NCBI GenBank assembly: GCA_015039465.1
Contig: MU130319.1
Location: 1 to 64,000, forward strand
Length of the DNA stretch: 64,000 nt
Direction of reading: 5' to 3'
Origin: Phlegmacium glaucopus
Taxonomy: Eukaryota; Basidiomycota; Agaricomycetes; Agaricales; Cortinariaceae
Under the pieces are notes generated by a model, which was given only the letters and a program-made list of their open reading frames with translations, had not been told where the DNA came from and searched no databases. Position 1 is the stretch's first letter. Every line of letters starts with the position of its first letter. The translations under genes were made by a program, and so were the position numbers. This document shows positions 32,361-45,353 of this stretch, one piece after another.

Positions 32361-34874
32361 AATGCTCCGATGCAACCTATACATTTACAATAATGGTACG
32401 CTCGCGGAATAAGCAAACCATCTCGCGTTTCTAGTGATTCTTTATACCTTTCTTACACGTCCAACTCTTCTAGACGGTCATCGACAATGCCTCTGGGAGG
32501 AAGATTTGTCTCGACTTCTGGCCTCCTCCATCAGAACTTGCCTCGATACCTCGTCTCATCGGCTTCGGCGCTCAACATGACACTCGGCGCGTTTTCCTCG
32601 GCTACCCTGCAACTGCGGCATCCAAGTATATCGACATTACATTCGAAGATTCTGGTCGTGCTGTAAACAGGGCAGCTTGGGAATTCTGCAAAGCAATCGG
32701 CGCCAGGCGCTTATCGTCCGAACCACCCAATGTTGTCGAAATCCTTTCTCGAAGGTCTGTCTTGAAATGTAGTTAATTGCACCTTGACCAATCTAATAAT
32801 TCGTTCTTACAAAGCGTCGCTGCGTATATGGTCTCTATCTACGCTCTTCACAAGTGCGGCATAGCTCCACTTTTGTAATAGCCGAGAAGCCATTTGTAAA
32901 TCTGCTCAAGTTGACCGACAGCGCTGCTGTCATCACCGACTCGGCCGAGGCAGAAGCATCCGCGGCCGAACTCGGGTCTCTACCTGTCTATGACATCGCC
33001 CCATTTCCTACACCAGGTATCCCCGCCTCTGACCCGTTCCCTTTCAATCTCCAATGGGAAGAGGAATGCGACGAGCCCGCCATCATCTTGCACACCAGTA
33101 GCTCCACTGGACTTCCCAAACCCGTTGCCTGGAATAGCCTCTTTGTTTTCCATCAGGACTTTTACCCCCCAGAGTTTGTAGCAAAATACAATGGATCCTC
33201 GGTTTTAGCCCCTCTTCCTTTATTCCACGAATCTGGCATCGCGTGCGTCACTCGTTTGGCTCGGACGGAGGGTCGTTTTCCCAGACTCAACGAAACCAGT
33301 CACCGCCTCCTATCTCGTGGATGTCTGTAAAGGGTCGATATGCACCCGAGGTAGTCATCGGTGCACATTCTATGATAGAAGAAGTAGCCATAATCGAGGG
33401 AGGCATGGACTTCATGCGTGGTCGTCGCTTCTGGTTCTTCGTAGGCGCTCCGGTCCTTCCGCAGCTTGGGGATTTTCTCGTCAAAGAAAAGATTCATTTC
33501 CTATCCATGCTCGGTTCAACCGAAATAGGCCAAACGGACGTTCCTGAAACCGAAGGCCGCGCGCCCGAGGATTGGCAATACCATTAACTCAGACCAGACT
33601 TGAACATCGTCCTTGAACCCCGTGGATCAGAGCCAGGTGAAGGTCCTTTCGAGCTGATCATCCTCGCTAAGAACGGCTGGAAATCCGGGACTATCAACGT
33701 CAACATCGAGGGTGTCGAGGGATACTCCACGTCGGACTTGTATCAAAAGTATCACAGCCACATTTCTTCAAGCACTGCTGACCTGCAGATGACGTCATCC
33801 TTCTTGCCAACGGGGAGAAGACGGCCGATGGAGGTGCCCATTGAAGCTCATCGACATCTTCGGGTGACCCCCCCCCCATTGTGTTCAGTACAGGCCGAAC
33901 GCAAAATCCTTGTAGAGCCCGCTGGGAGTTTTGTCTTTGATCCTTCAGATGAACCTTTGCTCGTCGCGTTCCGTAATGAGATCTGGCCTGCAGTCCACGC
34001 GTCCAGTCCATTGCGTTGGCAGATTTGGAAGGAGGTGATCCTGTCGACGTCTCCTGACAAACCTCTTCCTCGTACGGATAAGGGCGGCGTACGTAGGAAA
34101 CCTGCCATTCAGCTATACAGCGTCAGGATCGACGAGCTCAGTCCTTTACGTCCAATAAGAAATTGTCGGCGACCTTGGATGCGAATCTTGCACCGTTCTT
34201 CTAGGGCATAGTGAATGAGGCCTTGAACAGGCCAGTCGGTGTCGACAGTGATGTCTTTGCCCTGGGCATGGACTCACTAAAAGCCATCTTCATTCGTAAT
34301 TCACTACTTTCCTCTCTACGCGGTGAGAAAGAACGGTCAACCTGGTTTCTGAGGTACCTCAAAACTTTGTCTTCCTCTTCACGACGTCACGCGCTATGGC
34401 GGACGCTGCCACAAATCTCATCAAGACCGGTCGTGTTGTTGCGGAGGATGTTGAGTCGGCGCACGCAAGTATGATCAATGAGATGGTTCAGAAGTATACC
34501 GCGTCATGCCCCACACACACTCCAGGAGCCGCTGCGAATGATGAAATGGGTGAAGTCGTGATTCTTACGGCTTCAACTGGATCTTTGGGCCCCTTCATCC
34601 TCGACACTCTCATTCACGAGAAGCGCGTCTACAAGGTATTCTGTTTCAACAAGCATGGGTCAATTCCGACATTGGCCCGTCAACAAGGCTCTTTCGATGA
34701 GCGCGAGCTAGATCCTCCACTCCTTTCCAAGTTGGCCGCCGATGGTCACGTCGTTTTCTTTGATATAGAAATCAGTGCTCCATTTTGTGGACTGGCAGAG
34801 GACATTTTCAAGGTCCTTTACAACTGCATGGGCGCTCAACTTCAATCGGCAGCTGAGCATCTTTGAGAAAGTGG
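32361..34874 (+). pseudogene. NRPS-like adenylate-forming reductase (A-T-R), broken and truncated
   Basis: Such enzymes activate a carboxylic acid as acyl-AMP, load it on a carrier domain, and reduce it to an aldehyde or alcohol. Order seen: N-terminal region with FLGYPATAASKYIDITFED; A-domain core IILHTSSSTGLPKPV (A3 region, about 33083-33127); FLVKEKIHFLSMLGSTEIG (about 33470-33530); GRAPEDWQY; and the A10-like PRTDKGGVRRKPA (about 34071-34110). The carrier domain is PVGVDSDVFALGMDSLKAIF (about 34232-34290), retaining the phosphopantetheine serine in GMDSL. The reductase NADP motif is VVILTASTGSLGPFILDTL (about 34552-34608). Multiple frameshifts separate these blocks (for example after 32870, near 33590, 33780-33900, 34200 and 34800). 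The last readable part, AWALNFNRQLSIFEK, stops at the TA where the next transposon is inserted. Confidence 0.82.
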
Positions 34875-34877
34875 ATA

Positions 34878-35590
34878 CTATATATGGTTGGGACATGCAA
34901 TGTGACCAGACATGCAAAATTGTTGATATCTACCACTTCCCACCATCTCCTAGGCTTCAAAAATAAAACCCTATTTTGTTGTACTAAATAAATGAATCTG
35001 CAAAAAAAATTGAGCCTTACACTGAGTGGATGAACTACAAACTGCAAAATACAATGTTTTTTGCTTGGTGTAAAGATTGATCCCATCAGGAACATGACTG
35101 TATGTGCTTCAAAAATGCTGGTTCTTGGTATGACAATATAAAATACATGTTCCTTTGTATGAAAAACATTTTTTTGGACTGGGAAAATGATTTTTGAGGA
35201 TGGAAGAATGCAAATATCTATGAGGGAGGTCAAGAGCATGACAAAAGGTGACAATCCATGGGGATTTTAAAGACTGCAAGACTACAGAACAACAACCCTG
35301 GTTGCAATTTCCCCCGTAAAATGTTCGGCCTGACTTTTGGAGCCCAAATGCATCCATGACCTGCCTGTGATGGCATTTTGCATCACTCATTTTTTTGCAT
35401 AAAAAATCAGTCATTGCCTGATGCTGCCATTTCTCATTCAAAATATTTGATATTTTTACTGAAGGTGCTAATTGTATCTAAGAATGGTTATGTAAATTAT
35501 CATAGGATAATATAACTTTTGGGGTTCAGTACTTTTGGGGTTCAGTATAAATGATCCATCAAAGTTTTGCATGTCCCAACCATATATAGT
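34878..35590. mobile_element. TA-flanked inverted-repeat DNA transposon, non-autonomous
   Basis: Perfect inverted repeats of 24-26 bp begin CTATATATGGTTGGGACATG on the left and end in the complement on the right (35567-35590). Both ends are flanked by TA (34876-34877 and 35591-35592), the target duplication of Tc1/mariner-like elements. The interior carries no transposase frame. It interrupts the reductase domain of the NRPS-like pseudogene. Confidence 0.82.
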
Positions 35591-35609
35591 ATTGCAGGCT
35601 TGAGGAATA

Positions 35610-35967
35610 TGTAAGAAAACTAGATACAAAATCTCAGTGTTTGTGTGCCAAATGACTAGCATTGTGTAAATACCTAGATACAAAATCTAGGTAACTTGTA
35701 AGTAAAAGTAGTAAGAGAAATAAGTAGAATATATCTTACCTCAGTGTTTGCATGCCAAACAACTGAGGTAAATTACTGAAACGAGTCCGTATTTATACTA
35801 GAAATACTGTAGTGTACTCTAAGTAGTTATTGACAGTCTGGCATAGAAAATAAATGGAAAACAAAAGAGTAGTAAAATGAACTGGGCAAATGTGGCCAGG
35901 CCACATTTGTCTTGATGCCCATCAATACCCGGAATTACGGAGCTCGGATATGTTTGTTGTTCCAATA
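35610..35967 (-). repeat. 3' LTR of the Copia element
   Basis: 358 bp, running from TGTAAGAAAACTAG to TTCCAATA on the plus strand. Compared with the other LTR it carries an extra stretch of about 55 bp near 35635-35690, bounded by a duplicated CTAGATACAAAATCT. Elsewhere the two differ by scattered substitutions. Confidence 0.92.
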
Positions 35968-37362
35968 CTCCCCTTCGAACTAATACAAGTCCGAGTTCAA
36001 GGGGGCACCAGGATTAGAATCCCAGACTGGTACCAGGTTAGTTAGTCCAGTGGCAGGCCGGGATTTTTTTTTTTGGACATCTTCGGCACAGGGCTTTGGA
36101 GTGTCAATTTAGACCTTGCCACAGGATATAAGATGTGGGGAGATGGTTTCTTGGTAGTGTAGGAACTCCATGGAGTCAAGTACACACAATTATCATAGTA
36201 TTCACGATTTTGAGTGACCAAGAACTGAGCCCCTATCACGGATATCAAGCAGATATTTGTAATTTTTTCAATATCCTCTACTAGCTACACAACATCAACA
36301 AAACAGCACAAAATCTAGTTCAAAACATGGCCTCTGGTATCAGCAATTTGGTAGGTTTTAAATGCCACATACACACTCACCAATTGAACTGTCAATCCAG
36401 CCCACCATTCCAAAACCACCACCAGTCCTCGATGCAGAAGGATATGCCATTTGTCCAGACTGTGGTACATGTATAAAATGTGGTCCTGCTGGACTTAAAA
36501 ACCTTGAAAAGTGTCATTGTGGAACAGATACCTGTAAAAATGCTCAAGCCAAACAAGATAAGGAAGTCAAAAAGAAGAAAAACGGGCTGATACTCTCCTT
36601 CTTGAAACCTAGAGCAGTTCTGGTACCATTGACTGTCAGCAGTTCATCACCCATTCACTGCCATAAGTTGGCCCCAGCCACCACAAAGGACACTAGCTTT
36701 ACAATATCCACCAATCCTCTCCGAAAAGAAGTTAATTCTCCAGGAGCGCAGCCTGTTTCAGAGTCAATAATGGAGGGGTTCATTTGGGAAATGGGGAAAC
36801 TGGTCAAGAGCTTACCGTTGAGCACCCCTGAAGCATCAGAAATTGACAAACTTTCTGTTTTTGGGGCTGACCCTAGGAGGTTTGACGACCGTACCATAGA
36901 CACTGATGAGTTATGGGAAAATAGGCTACATAATATTTTAAAAGCGACATTGGGGTGGGGAAAAGAAGGGAATATGGAAGAGATCATTTGTCAGGGTAAA
37001 TGGGGGCTGGATGGTTTGTTGAATTTTGTGACGTACTTTGTCAAAGAGCGGGGTGTGAGTGAAGGGTTGTTGAGGGGAAAGCTGGACTACCTGATCGAAG
37101 AACTCAAGGAAAGGTAAGTTATATTCTAATATCATCAAATCTCTGACTCACGAAACATGCAAGGATAAAATCCCCCCCAGTGGTACCATCGACACCGAGA
37201 CTATGGCTACTATTTCAGAAGTATCCACAGCACCAAGAAGATCTGTATACACACCTTATATTCTTGAATCCAATCATTTGGACTTCTTGTGATGGTCCGA
37301 TGCCAGCAGATGCCTCTATGGTGGACGGAAAGGATGAAATTGAAATTGTTAACGTGGACACA

Positions 37363-37944
37363 TGTTACATTCCGTCACACGTTACTCCGGTCCGACTCCG
37401 ACGGAGTTGTTTCCGGTAGTCCGCACTCCGTTCCAGTACTTTCCCATGTCTCCGACTCTACTCCTCCTACGTCCGACTCCGAGACTTCTCTGTATCATTC
37501 CGACTCTTCCGACGATATCCCAAACACCTTACCACACCTTCGTCATAACAACTATTCCTTTGTCATCACTTTCCCACTATCAGTCAGCACACCAGCCATG
37601 GATTATTCACCCAAGAATGCAGGACCTTTTCCAGGAGCAGAACGCAGCACTTATATTTATATTTTATATTTCGGTTGCAATTCCTTTTATATTTAAAGTA
37701 CTCGAACTTGTATGTTTTCCCTTAGTTCGAATATCAACTTTGTTTCCTCCTCTTGTTCGTCCTCTAAAGTCACTGAGGTCTTCCGTCTTATTACTTCTCC
37801 TTCCGTTCCGAAATCAGGACACCTTAGGAGCTGGGTGGCACAGCACACACGCTGAGGCCAACGTCCTTTCCGGGTTACTGTTCCGGTTCCGTTCCGTCCA
37901 TTCCGGAGTAACTCCGACGTGACTTCCTTGTTTTAAACTTAACA
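37363..37944. mobile_element. Solo LTR, 582 bp
   Basis: Starts TGTTACATTCCG and ends AACTTAACA, flanked by ACACA on both sides (37358-37362 and 37945-37949). Deleting it with one ACACA rejoins EIVNVDT with FEYEDTVEKPKM in one frame of the host gene, which confirms both borders. A partial, diverged copy of the family lies at 51157-52047. Confidence 0.93.
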
Positions 37945-38002
37945 ACACATTTGAATATGAGGACACTGTGGAAAAACCAAAAATGTCAGCACCACCATGC
38001 AA

Positions 38003-38246
38003 TAGTGCTTGAAAGTCCAGTCTTTGGTCTTTTTGACCTTTTTTTGAGCTAGAACACTAAAATTAAAATTCCCCATCACAATTGGGGTGTGGGAACAAAA
38101 AGTTCAGGGTCAGTCCGGTCTTCTTTCTGGTCCAAGACCGGAAAATTTTCCTTTTTAGGCACCACAGTTGTAATGGGGAATTTAGATTTCAGTGTTCTAG
38201 CTCAAAAAAAGGTCAAAAAGACCAAAGACTGGACTTTCAAGCACTA
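38003..38246. mobile_element. hAT-like MITE, 244 bp
   Basis: Long inverted repeats of about 72 bp with ends TAGTGCTTGAAAGTCCAGTC and the complement. The 8-bp duplication CCATGCAA flanks it (37995-38002 and 38247-38254). Removing it rejoins MSAPPC with KGFTPTFPEG in the host frame. The 8-bp duplication and TAGTG terminus suggest a hAT transposase in trans. Confidence 0.93.
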
Positions 38247-39263
38247 CCATGCAAGGGATTTACACCAACCTTTCCAGAAGGGAAATCACCACATACAGCA
38301 TATCCATTTGCTCTCCATGACACACTCATCCTCCCCTGGGACTACACATTAAAGAATGGTGTGATGATCTTGTTCGCCCGCAGTTGCGCTGGATTATCTG
38401 AAGACAATGGTCAGTCATGTCAACCTTGTCGACGACTGATCAAAAACAAGACCTTGGAGGGTATATTCATGTGGATAGAAGATGGCATTCACAAAAAGAC
38501 AGGATTTTTGTACCATGGTTTCAGTGGCCTCCACAAACTGCTCCATCAGAAAAACTGAACAATAGAGTTTTATTGCCTGTGTGGTTTGAACCAGGCAAAA
38601 AAGCTTCTTGCAAAGGCCAGGGCCCTCTCTGACCAGAAGCAACTGTTGATGGCAATTGTGAGTGGGAAGGTCAGCCGCCTTGACCGCCTTCTCAGTATTG
38701 GCCTTCAGCAAAAGAAGGGGCTGCATGGGTTATTGGCTTTGTATATGGCAGCTGCTGAAGGTCACTATAACCCAAACACCTTTACTGAGGAAGAGGACAT
38801 GAAGTTGTTGCTCTTATGGAAGCTGGGTGGAAATCGAGTTGCAGAGATCAACCATTGTGCAAACAAAGGACCAAGTATCACCTACCTGCGTACCCACTCC
38901 ACTGTTCCACCAATCATCCCATCGCCTGGACAACCGACAGTTGACCAAGTCCAAGCCAACATTGAGGCAACATTTGGGGGCTTGCTGGATGTGATCTACA
39001 GTCAAAACCATTCAAAGTTCATCCATACTGTGCTGATGTTTGTCGAACTTGCCACTGAGAAGAGAATCAGATGGGACCCAAAGACCAACCACTTTCTTGG
39101 CATATGCAGGGAGCATGGGCACAAGACATCAACAGAGTTTGTAAATGAGGATGATATGGAGGAGTTGTTTCAAAACCTTGACGACGGAAAGGTTCACTAT
39201 GCTGGGGAGGTGAGTGACCTGCAATTTACATCCATGGAAGTGGGGTTGCACAATCCTCAGTAT

Positions 39264-40505
39264 GTGTGACAACCAGTCACATGCTGTGACACAGTGTGAC
39301 ACAGCCAAATTCTTGAGACATCGCATTTGTGCTCTCCACACCTCTGAGATACAAAATAATTTGTGCTGTATTTAAGAATAAGAAGTAATTATACATGCCT
39401 AAGATATTACTTACAGGAAAAACATTATATTTGACCCAAAAATGCGAAATGAATGTCAATTGCCTGCCAAATATGAGGCTCCAAAGAGATTGGACATTAT
39501 CCCTTCAACCACAGCACCTATGAGCATAATTTGCAGGAGGATTTTGCTTAGAATTTAAATTCCAATCAATCTACGAGTCCAAAATTTTAATTAGTCCCCC
39601 CTATGTCAAGATAGACCCTCAAAATGTGCATTTTAACATGGTTAGGGGCCAGTAATTAAAAATTTAAACTAGTAGAATTGAAGCCATATACAAGTAGATT
39701 ATTTTATCTCTGAAAATATAATCCTAAATCCCATCTGTTGTGAAGATAATAGCCCAAGAAGGCACAGGTGGAAGCAAGAGATGCACTGGTGATTGTCATG
39801 GGTAAACTATAAAATTTTCCGGGTTTGGACCCATGGACATGTACATCTAAACATTCTCTACATTTTGCAATTTTATTTGTCCAGAATGGTGAAGAAATGA
39901 GTAATCTGTGGGCCCACCATGGTAGATCAATAATTGATGTGAGCAAGTTGAGTTGCCTAATTTGGACATATTCTAAATTTGACGAAGCAGGGCCACCATG
40001 CAGGAGGTGTAGCCAGGTCATTTCTCACCGGATTTTGATAAAACAAATTGCAAAAAATTCAGAAAAAAAAGAGCTACATGTCTCAAAGCAGAAAATTGTT
40101 GAAAATACACAAAATTCCTTGTGACAATTCCTAGAAGGATCTGAATATCCATACCCTTACCTTGTTCCTCATATCCTTCACTTAGGCTTCTTTAGCACTT
40201 GTAAGCTCATCCTTGATGAGGTTAGTAAGACTGGGGAGACATATTGCTGAGATGATGAGCAGGATTGGGAGGATGTGGATAATTGACATCAGAATGTATA
40301 AGATCTTGGTCATAATATTGCAATTTTCCCAGAATATTTCATTTATTTAGGGGTAATAGTCAGGATTATTGTATTATATACACTATACTATGTATACTTT
40401 GCAAAAAAAATGGAGGGAAACAGTCAATAACTCAAGGAACTGCAACTGTATCAGTAAATGTGACACCAATGGCTGTGTCACACAGTGTGACTGGGTCAGG
40501 CTGTT
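39264..40505. mobile_element. Candidate inverted-repeat element inside an intron, about 1.24 kb
   Basis: The intron 39210-40572 of the nested gene is unusually long. Near its ends are imperfect inverted repeats sharing CCAGTCACA and TGTGACACAGCCA (about 39272-39306 and 40465-40496). No coding motif inside. Borders are approximate and no target duplication was identified. Confidence 0.5.
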
Positions 40506-41708
40506 ACCGGGGATTGTTCACCTCCAATGGAAGCAATTTCCATTTTTGGATCATGCCCTGATCTATTATTAGGCAACAGTTGGTGCTCTGGGTGTTTTAA
40601 GCAAAGATAATCGCATATATCCTGGGCGTCCTGTCCTTGTATCTGGTGACTGTAAGCGAGAATCTGGAGAGGAACATGCAGAAATTATAAAGACTGTCTT
40701 GGAAGGCGTTAATTCATTGCAAACAAAAACAAAACTCCATATAACTTCAATTGCATCTGATGGTGAAGCTCGAGCAGGGAGCCTCATTCATTCTCCTCAC
40801 CTTTAAATCCAATCTACCCCATAATTCACCAATTTATCCCTTGCTCAAGCCTCTCAAATTCCTTAACCTCTATGTAGGTGATGATGACCTCACATGTGAT
40901 AAAGACTGGAAACATGTCTTCAAACACTGGCGCAATCTTCTACTGCAACAGCGTGGTGTTGTGGTCAATGGCCTTTGTATCACACCTGACATTATTTGGG
41001 ATCAATTCAAGTCTTCAGGACTTTCAGCAGATCACATTTGCTCTCTATTTAATCCCGAGGATCAGCAAGACATCAAGATGGCTTTTGATATGCTGAAGGA
41101 TATCTGGAACCTTTCTCGTGCCTCCACAAATTCTTGCCGAGGTTTTCTAGAGGCATGAGAGGCACTGTGGACTCTTGGAAAGCTATTATTCCATATGGTA
41201 TTCCCATATCTGTGTGTCAATCTCTCTATTTCAGAGCAGATTGAGCATTTGAGTGCCACAGCCCACCTCACTCTTATTCTGTACAGATTAGCTGGCAAGG
41301 AATTCATTCCTACCAATCTCTACATCGGCCTCATGATTATGATCAAGAACGCTATATTCTCCATAGCAAAAGCGATTATTGACAATCCTGATGGTGAATT
41401 CTGGCTTATACTCTTGGGAACTGATCAACTTGAAGAACTTTTTGGTATACTCAGGACTATGGTTGGAAATGATGCCAGTTTAGATGTCCTGCAACTTGTC
41501 TCTTGCCTGGCTGGAATGACAGAAGTTTCAAACATCCTCGCTAAATATCCCCAGTGGGACCGTTCCCCCTGTCGTCTCAAACTGCCTGCTTTGTCACACA
41601 AATCCAAAGAGATCCCAGATAGCACGGACCATATCAAACCAGGGTCTTGGAGAGGGAATGTCAAACTGAAAGACATTTCTATTCTAACCTCCTGGAATTG
41701 TGGTCAGC

Positions 41709-43162
41709 GATATCGCACACCAATACTGATTGGTAGCATGAGAACAAAGCTTAAAAGTTGCCATCATGAAAATAAGCGGACTTTGAATTCACTTACCTAT
41801 TTTGGAAGCAGCCCTGAATCGTGTTCCTGGTCAACAAAATCAGTTGTTCAACTTTATCATCCTCATCGCTCATCATATCCTCAATGTCTTCCACTATGCT
41901 CTCAATCATTTACACTATTGACATGCTCCTAAATATCTACCATCCATTTGTTCCTTGGCTAGCAATTCAACAAAGCGATCAATCTACTATTCACATCGGT
42001 CATTGGCTCGCGTTTGATTGTATCTATGGCCCATCATTCCAAGAACAGCCCCTTTATGGACACATCAACTACATCTCCCATTATGTAAAAGGCTTTGTCA
42101 TTGTTGTTGTGGCTATGGACCCACAAGTCTTCCCCTCAGCTATCTGTCTTGCCATACCTCGCTCCTGGATCTCACTCAGTCCCCTATCCTCGATTATCTA
42201 CCTCTTATCTTATCATTCACTGCCAAAACCATCATTCATGCGGTACCTGAAGCCTTCCCACCCTCTTTATGACAATTTAGGAAGTCCAGGAGGATCACGA
42301 CTAAGCAGGAATTGCAGATGAATCAGCAGCAGAGGATTATTCTTGCAGTGTGTCAAGTGTTATCAAGGCTGCGCAACATGGGGTCATGGGCAAGTAGTAT
42401 TTTCTTGGGAACAAGGCTGCACCTGTGTTGACTCAGGACCTTTCACATTTTTGACATGACCACACGCCTATGGAGTTGATATATTTTTGCTATTGGACTA
42501 TGTACACTGCCTTCTCTTCTTTTCTCTCGCACTTTGACACTTTACAGATTTTTTTATTGTTCCTTCTTCTTTTCCATTGTTCTTTTCTTCTCACAGCTGT
42601 CCTCTCTTCATTATTCTTCCTTTGACAGCATGTACTTCTTTCCCTTCTATTGTTCTACATAGCCTCATCCTTAGGGTATAAATACTGCTCTTTTGTACCA
42701 GGATAGGTAGTTCAGCTCAATTCATTCTTACTCCCCAACTATCATCTTCTCAGTGGAATTCCAGTGAATTCCTCCCTCAAGTTCGCTTTTTCAACCTTTT
42801 ACCTGTTACTGTTCTCTACTGTCAACTGCTATAGTCTTGCTGAAGACTCTCTCTTATCCATCCTCATCCTCCTCCTTAATCCCTCTAAGTTCGCTTTTTC
42901 AATCCCTTACTGTCAACCAGTTGTCTACTGCTATAGTCTTACAAAAGACTTACTCATTCATCCTCATCCTTGTCCTCCACCCTCAGTCACCTTTAATATT
43001 CATCCTCATCCTCCTCTACTCTCTCTTAACCAAGTGTGCTTACTAGTCTCTGGTTATACCTTCCCTGGACCCTAAACAAACACAGGGAGATATTCTGACC
43101 TAAAGTCTGGTCCAGTTCCCTCTGGTTGGTGTTTTATAACAACACAACAACACTTTATAGCG
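41709..43162. mobile_element. 1.45-kb insertion in the nested gene, LTR-like
   Basis: The host protein stops matching after TSWNCGQR and resumes with VEQECDSLKHILLKLDKL, so about 1.45 kb is foreign; AGCG occurs on both sides. The right part (from about 42349, TGTCAAGTGTTATC) looks like an LTR: it has GGGTATAAATACTGCTC at 42674-42690 and a pyrimidine-rich downstream stretch. The left part holds a weak open frame (41821-42321) that I do not recognise. Confidence 0.55.
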
Positions 43163-44775
43163 GATGGTTGAGCAGGAATGCGACAGCCTCAAGCATATCC
43201 TTCTCAAACTTGACAAATTGAAAGATGTTGATATCCTCTCTCCATTCGGCACTCTCCTCGTTGATGTTCCACTTGTGGATGATGACATTGACGAGAGCAT
43301 TGAGGTTCTACCTGTTGGGTCTGCAAAAGGAACCGCCAACTCGGATACTCACAAAATGGAAATTTGTGTCGATGTTGAAGACAAACTCAGGGCTGAACTT
43401 GCTTCCTCAAACACTGAACCGATCACGACTAATCAAAAAGCCTTCGATTCCAGAATTCTAATCAAGGGTTTTGAGAAAAACAAAGCACGTGCACTGAAGG
43501 ATTTCAGCAAGTATCACAAATATGCTGGCTCAACGGATCGTCTAAAGCGTGTCCAAGCTGTTCCAAGATACATTGATACCAAAAAATTGTTCAACTCAAG
43601 TCCAATCTACCCACTGGGACCCCAAGTTGACGATTCACAAAAAATTGTCATGTCGGACCCAATCGCCACTCTTGTTCGTATTGAAAACGAGTTCTGGCTT
43701 TGCCTTGGAGAGATCAATGGTCTCCGAATTGATGGCCAGCCATCTGACTATGTCAGCTTCGAAATGCTTGTGGAGGAGGTTGTTACTGTGTCCTATCAAA
43801 TGCTAGGCTTATGACCAGCCACATTAGCGGATGACCCAGAAGGAAGAAACAACTGGAGAACATACATGATGGACAAGCACTCATTCACAGTACCTGGACG
43901 CCTTGTTCACTCCATCGACCCGACAACTTCAAAAACCCATCTCAGCATGCCCTTCTATCTGCTACAGAGCACAGTTTTAGTTGCTTTGACAGCTAGTCTC
44001 TTTCAAAGTCTTACCATATCTGATCTCAAAAGTGTACCTAAACTCACACCAACCAAGGAATATCCCTACTGCAAGGTGAGTAGTTGAACAATTGCACAGT
44101 AGTTTTTGCAGCCTCACCTCTTCCATTTTGAATCCCACAGGTAACACTTGCTTTATTTGTGAAAGTGACTGCAATTTAGGACATATTGAAGTAATGACAA
44201 TGTCTGACTGCTCACGGTGTTCACCAACTGTAACACTCAACCTCAAGGTCAACACATACTCGAGCATGTTGGTTCACATATCCTTTACGATCCTGGCGTC
44301 ATCCAATCCATCAAACCTTTATGTGTTTTGTGCCTCCGTCCCTCACAAATGTGCCAGTTCTACTTGGCAAAAGGCAAGGGCATGAATGGAAAGACTAGAA
44401 TCAATCAAAAAGCATCAAAAGGTTGTCTTATCAAGATGAATTACTCTTACAGTATAGCCGCAGAGTCATCCACGTCTTCCCCTTGCTCAAATGTGCCAGT
44501 TCATTGTCCCATCTGCCCAAAGGCTGACCCCGCTATCTGGAAATATTTCATGAAGGTTCATTTCAAAGAATGGCACAAAACATTGTCACTTACAAAATAT
44601 GAACACCTGTGGAAGCTTTCAAACTTTGAACATGTTGAAATGAAGAAGATCTGGGCTAAACGCAGCAAGGTCACTGCTAAATGTACCAAAAAATTGAAGA
44701 TTCTCTCATTGGTCATATCGGAGAACCACCAGGCATGAATTCCTAACGCATTTGTTTTTTGTTTTGTATTGAATA

Positions 44776-45353
44776 TAGTGTTTGGAAGTCCAGTTGCAGG
44801 ACTGGAAAAAGACTGCAAAAAGACCGGACCAGACTGCAAAAGACCGGACCAGCAGTCCAGTTTTTTGGTTTTTGAGAATCAAAGACTGCTAAAAGACCGG
44901 TCGTCGGTCATAGGACCGGTCTAAACCAGTAGTTTTGTAGCCCTTATTTTTTCCTTTCGAACGAGATAAAGACCGTATTTATTGGTCAAATATTCACTGA
45001 GAAAAAAATAAAACAGTAAAAATGTACACAAAATAGTAGGAAACCAATAATATCACCATAAAATTGTCAATTCCCAACGGAATTTAACGTTCTTGAGCTT
45101 ATTCTAAAGGTATAGATCACATCTACATATTCGTCTGATGTTATATATGAAAATATGACCGGTATTTGTCAAAAGTTTGGTCCTGGACAGTCTTGGACCA
45201 GGACTGGTCCAGGACTGCAAAAAACCAATGTGGACCGGTCCTAATCGGTCCAGTCCGGTCTTTTGACCTTCTAGAAGCTAGGTGGACTGGTTGCGGTTTC
45301 GGTCCTGTCCAAAAATACCAAAAAACCGGACTGGACCGGACTTCCAAACACTA
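44776..45353. mobile_element. hAT-like MITE, 578 bp
   Basis: Ends TAGTGTTTGGAAGTCCAGT and complement (GGACTTCCAAACACTA), flanked by the 8-bp duplication ATTGAATA (44768-44775 and 45354-45361). The interior has many ACCGG/GGACCAG words that can pair. It probably lies in an intron before the acidic last exon of the nested gene. Confidence 0.92.

Noticed and set aside
36042..36248. 68-codon minus-strand frame inside the Copia 3' region
   Set aside because: No RNase H motif could be matched with confidence; it may be the decayed end of Copia pol, but the reading stays ambiguous, so it was not given its own entry.
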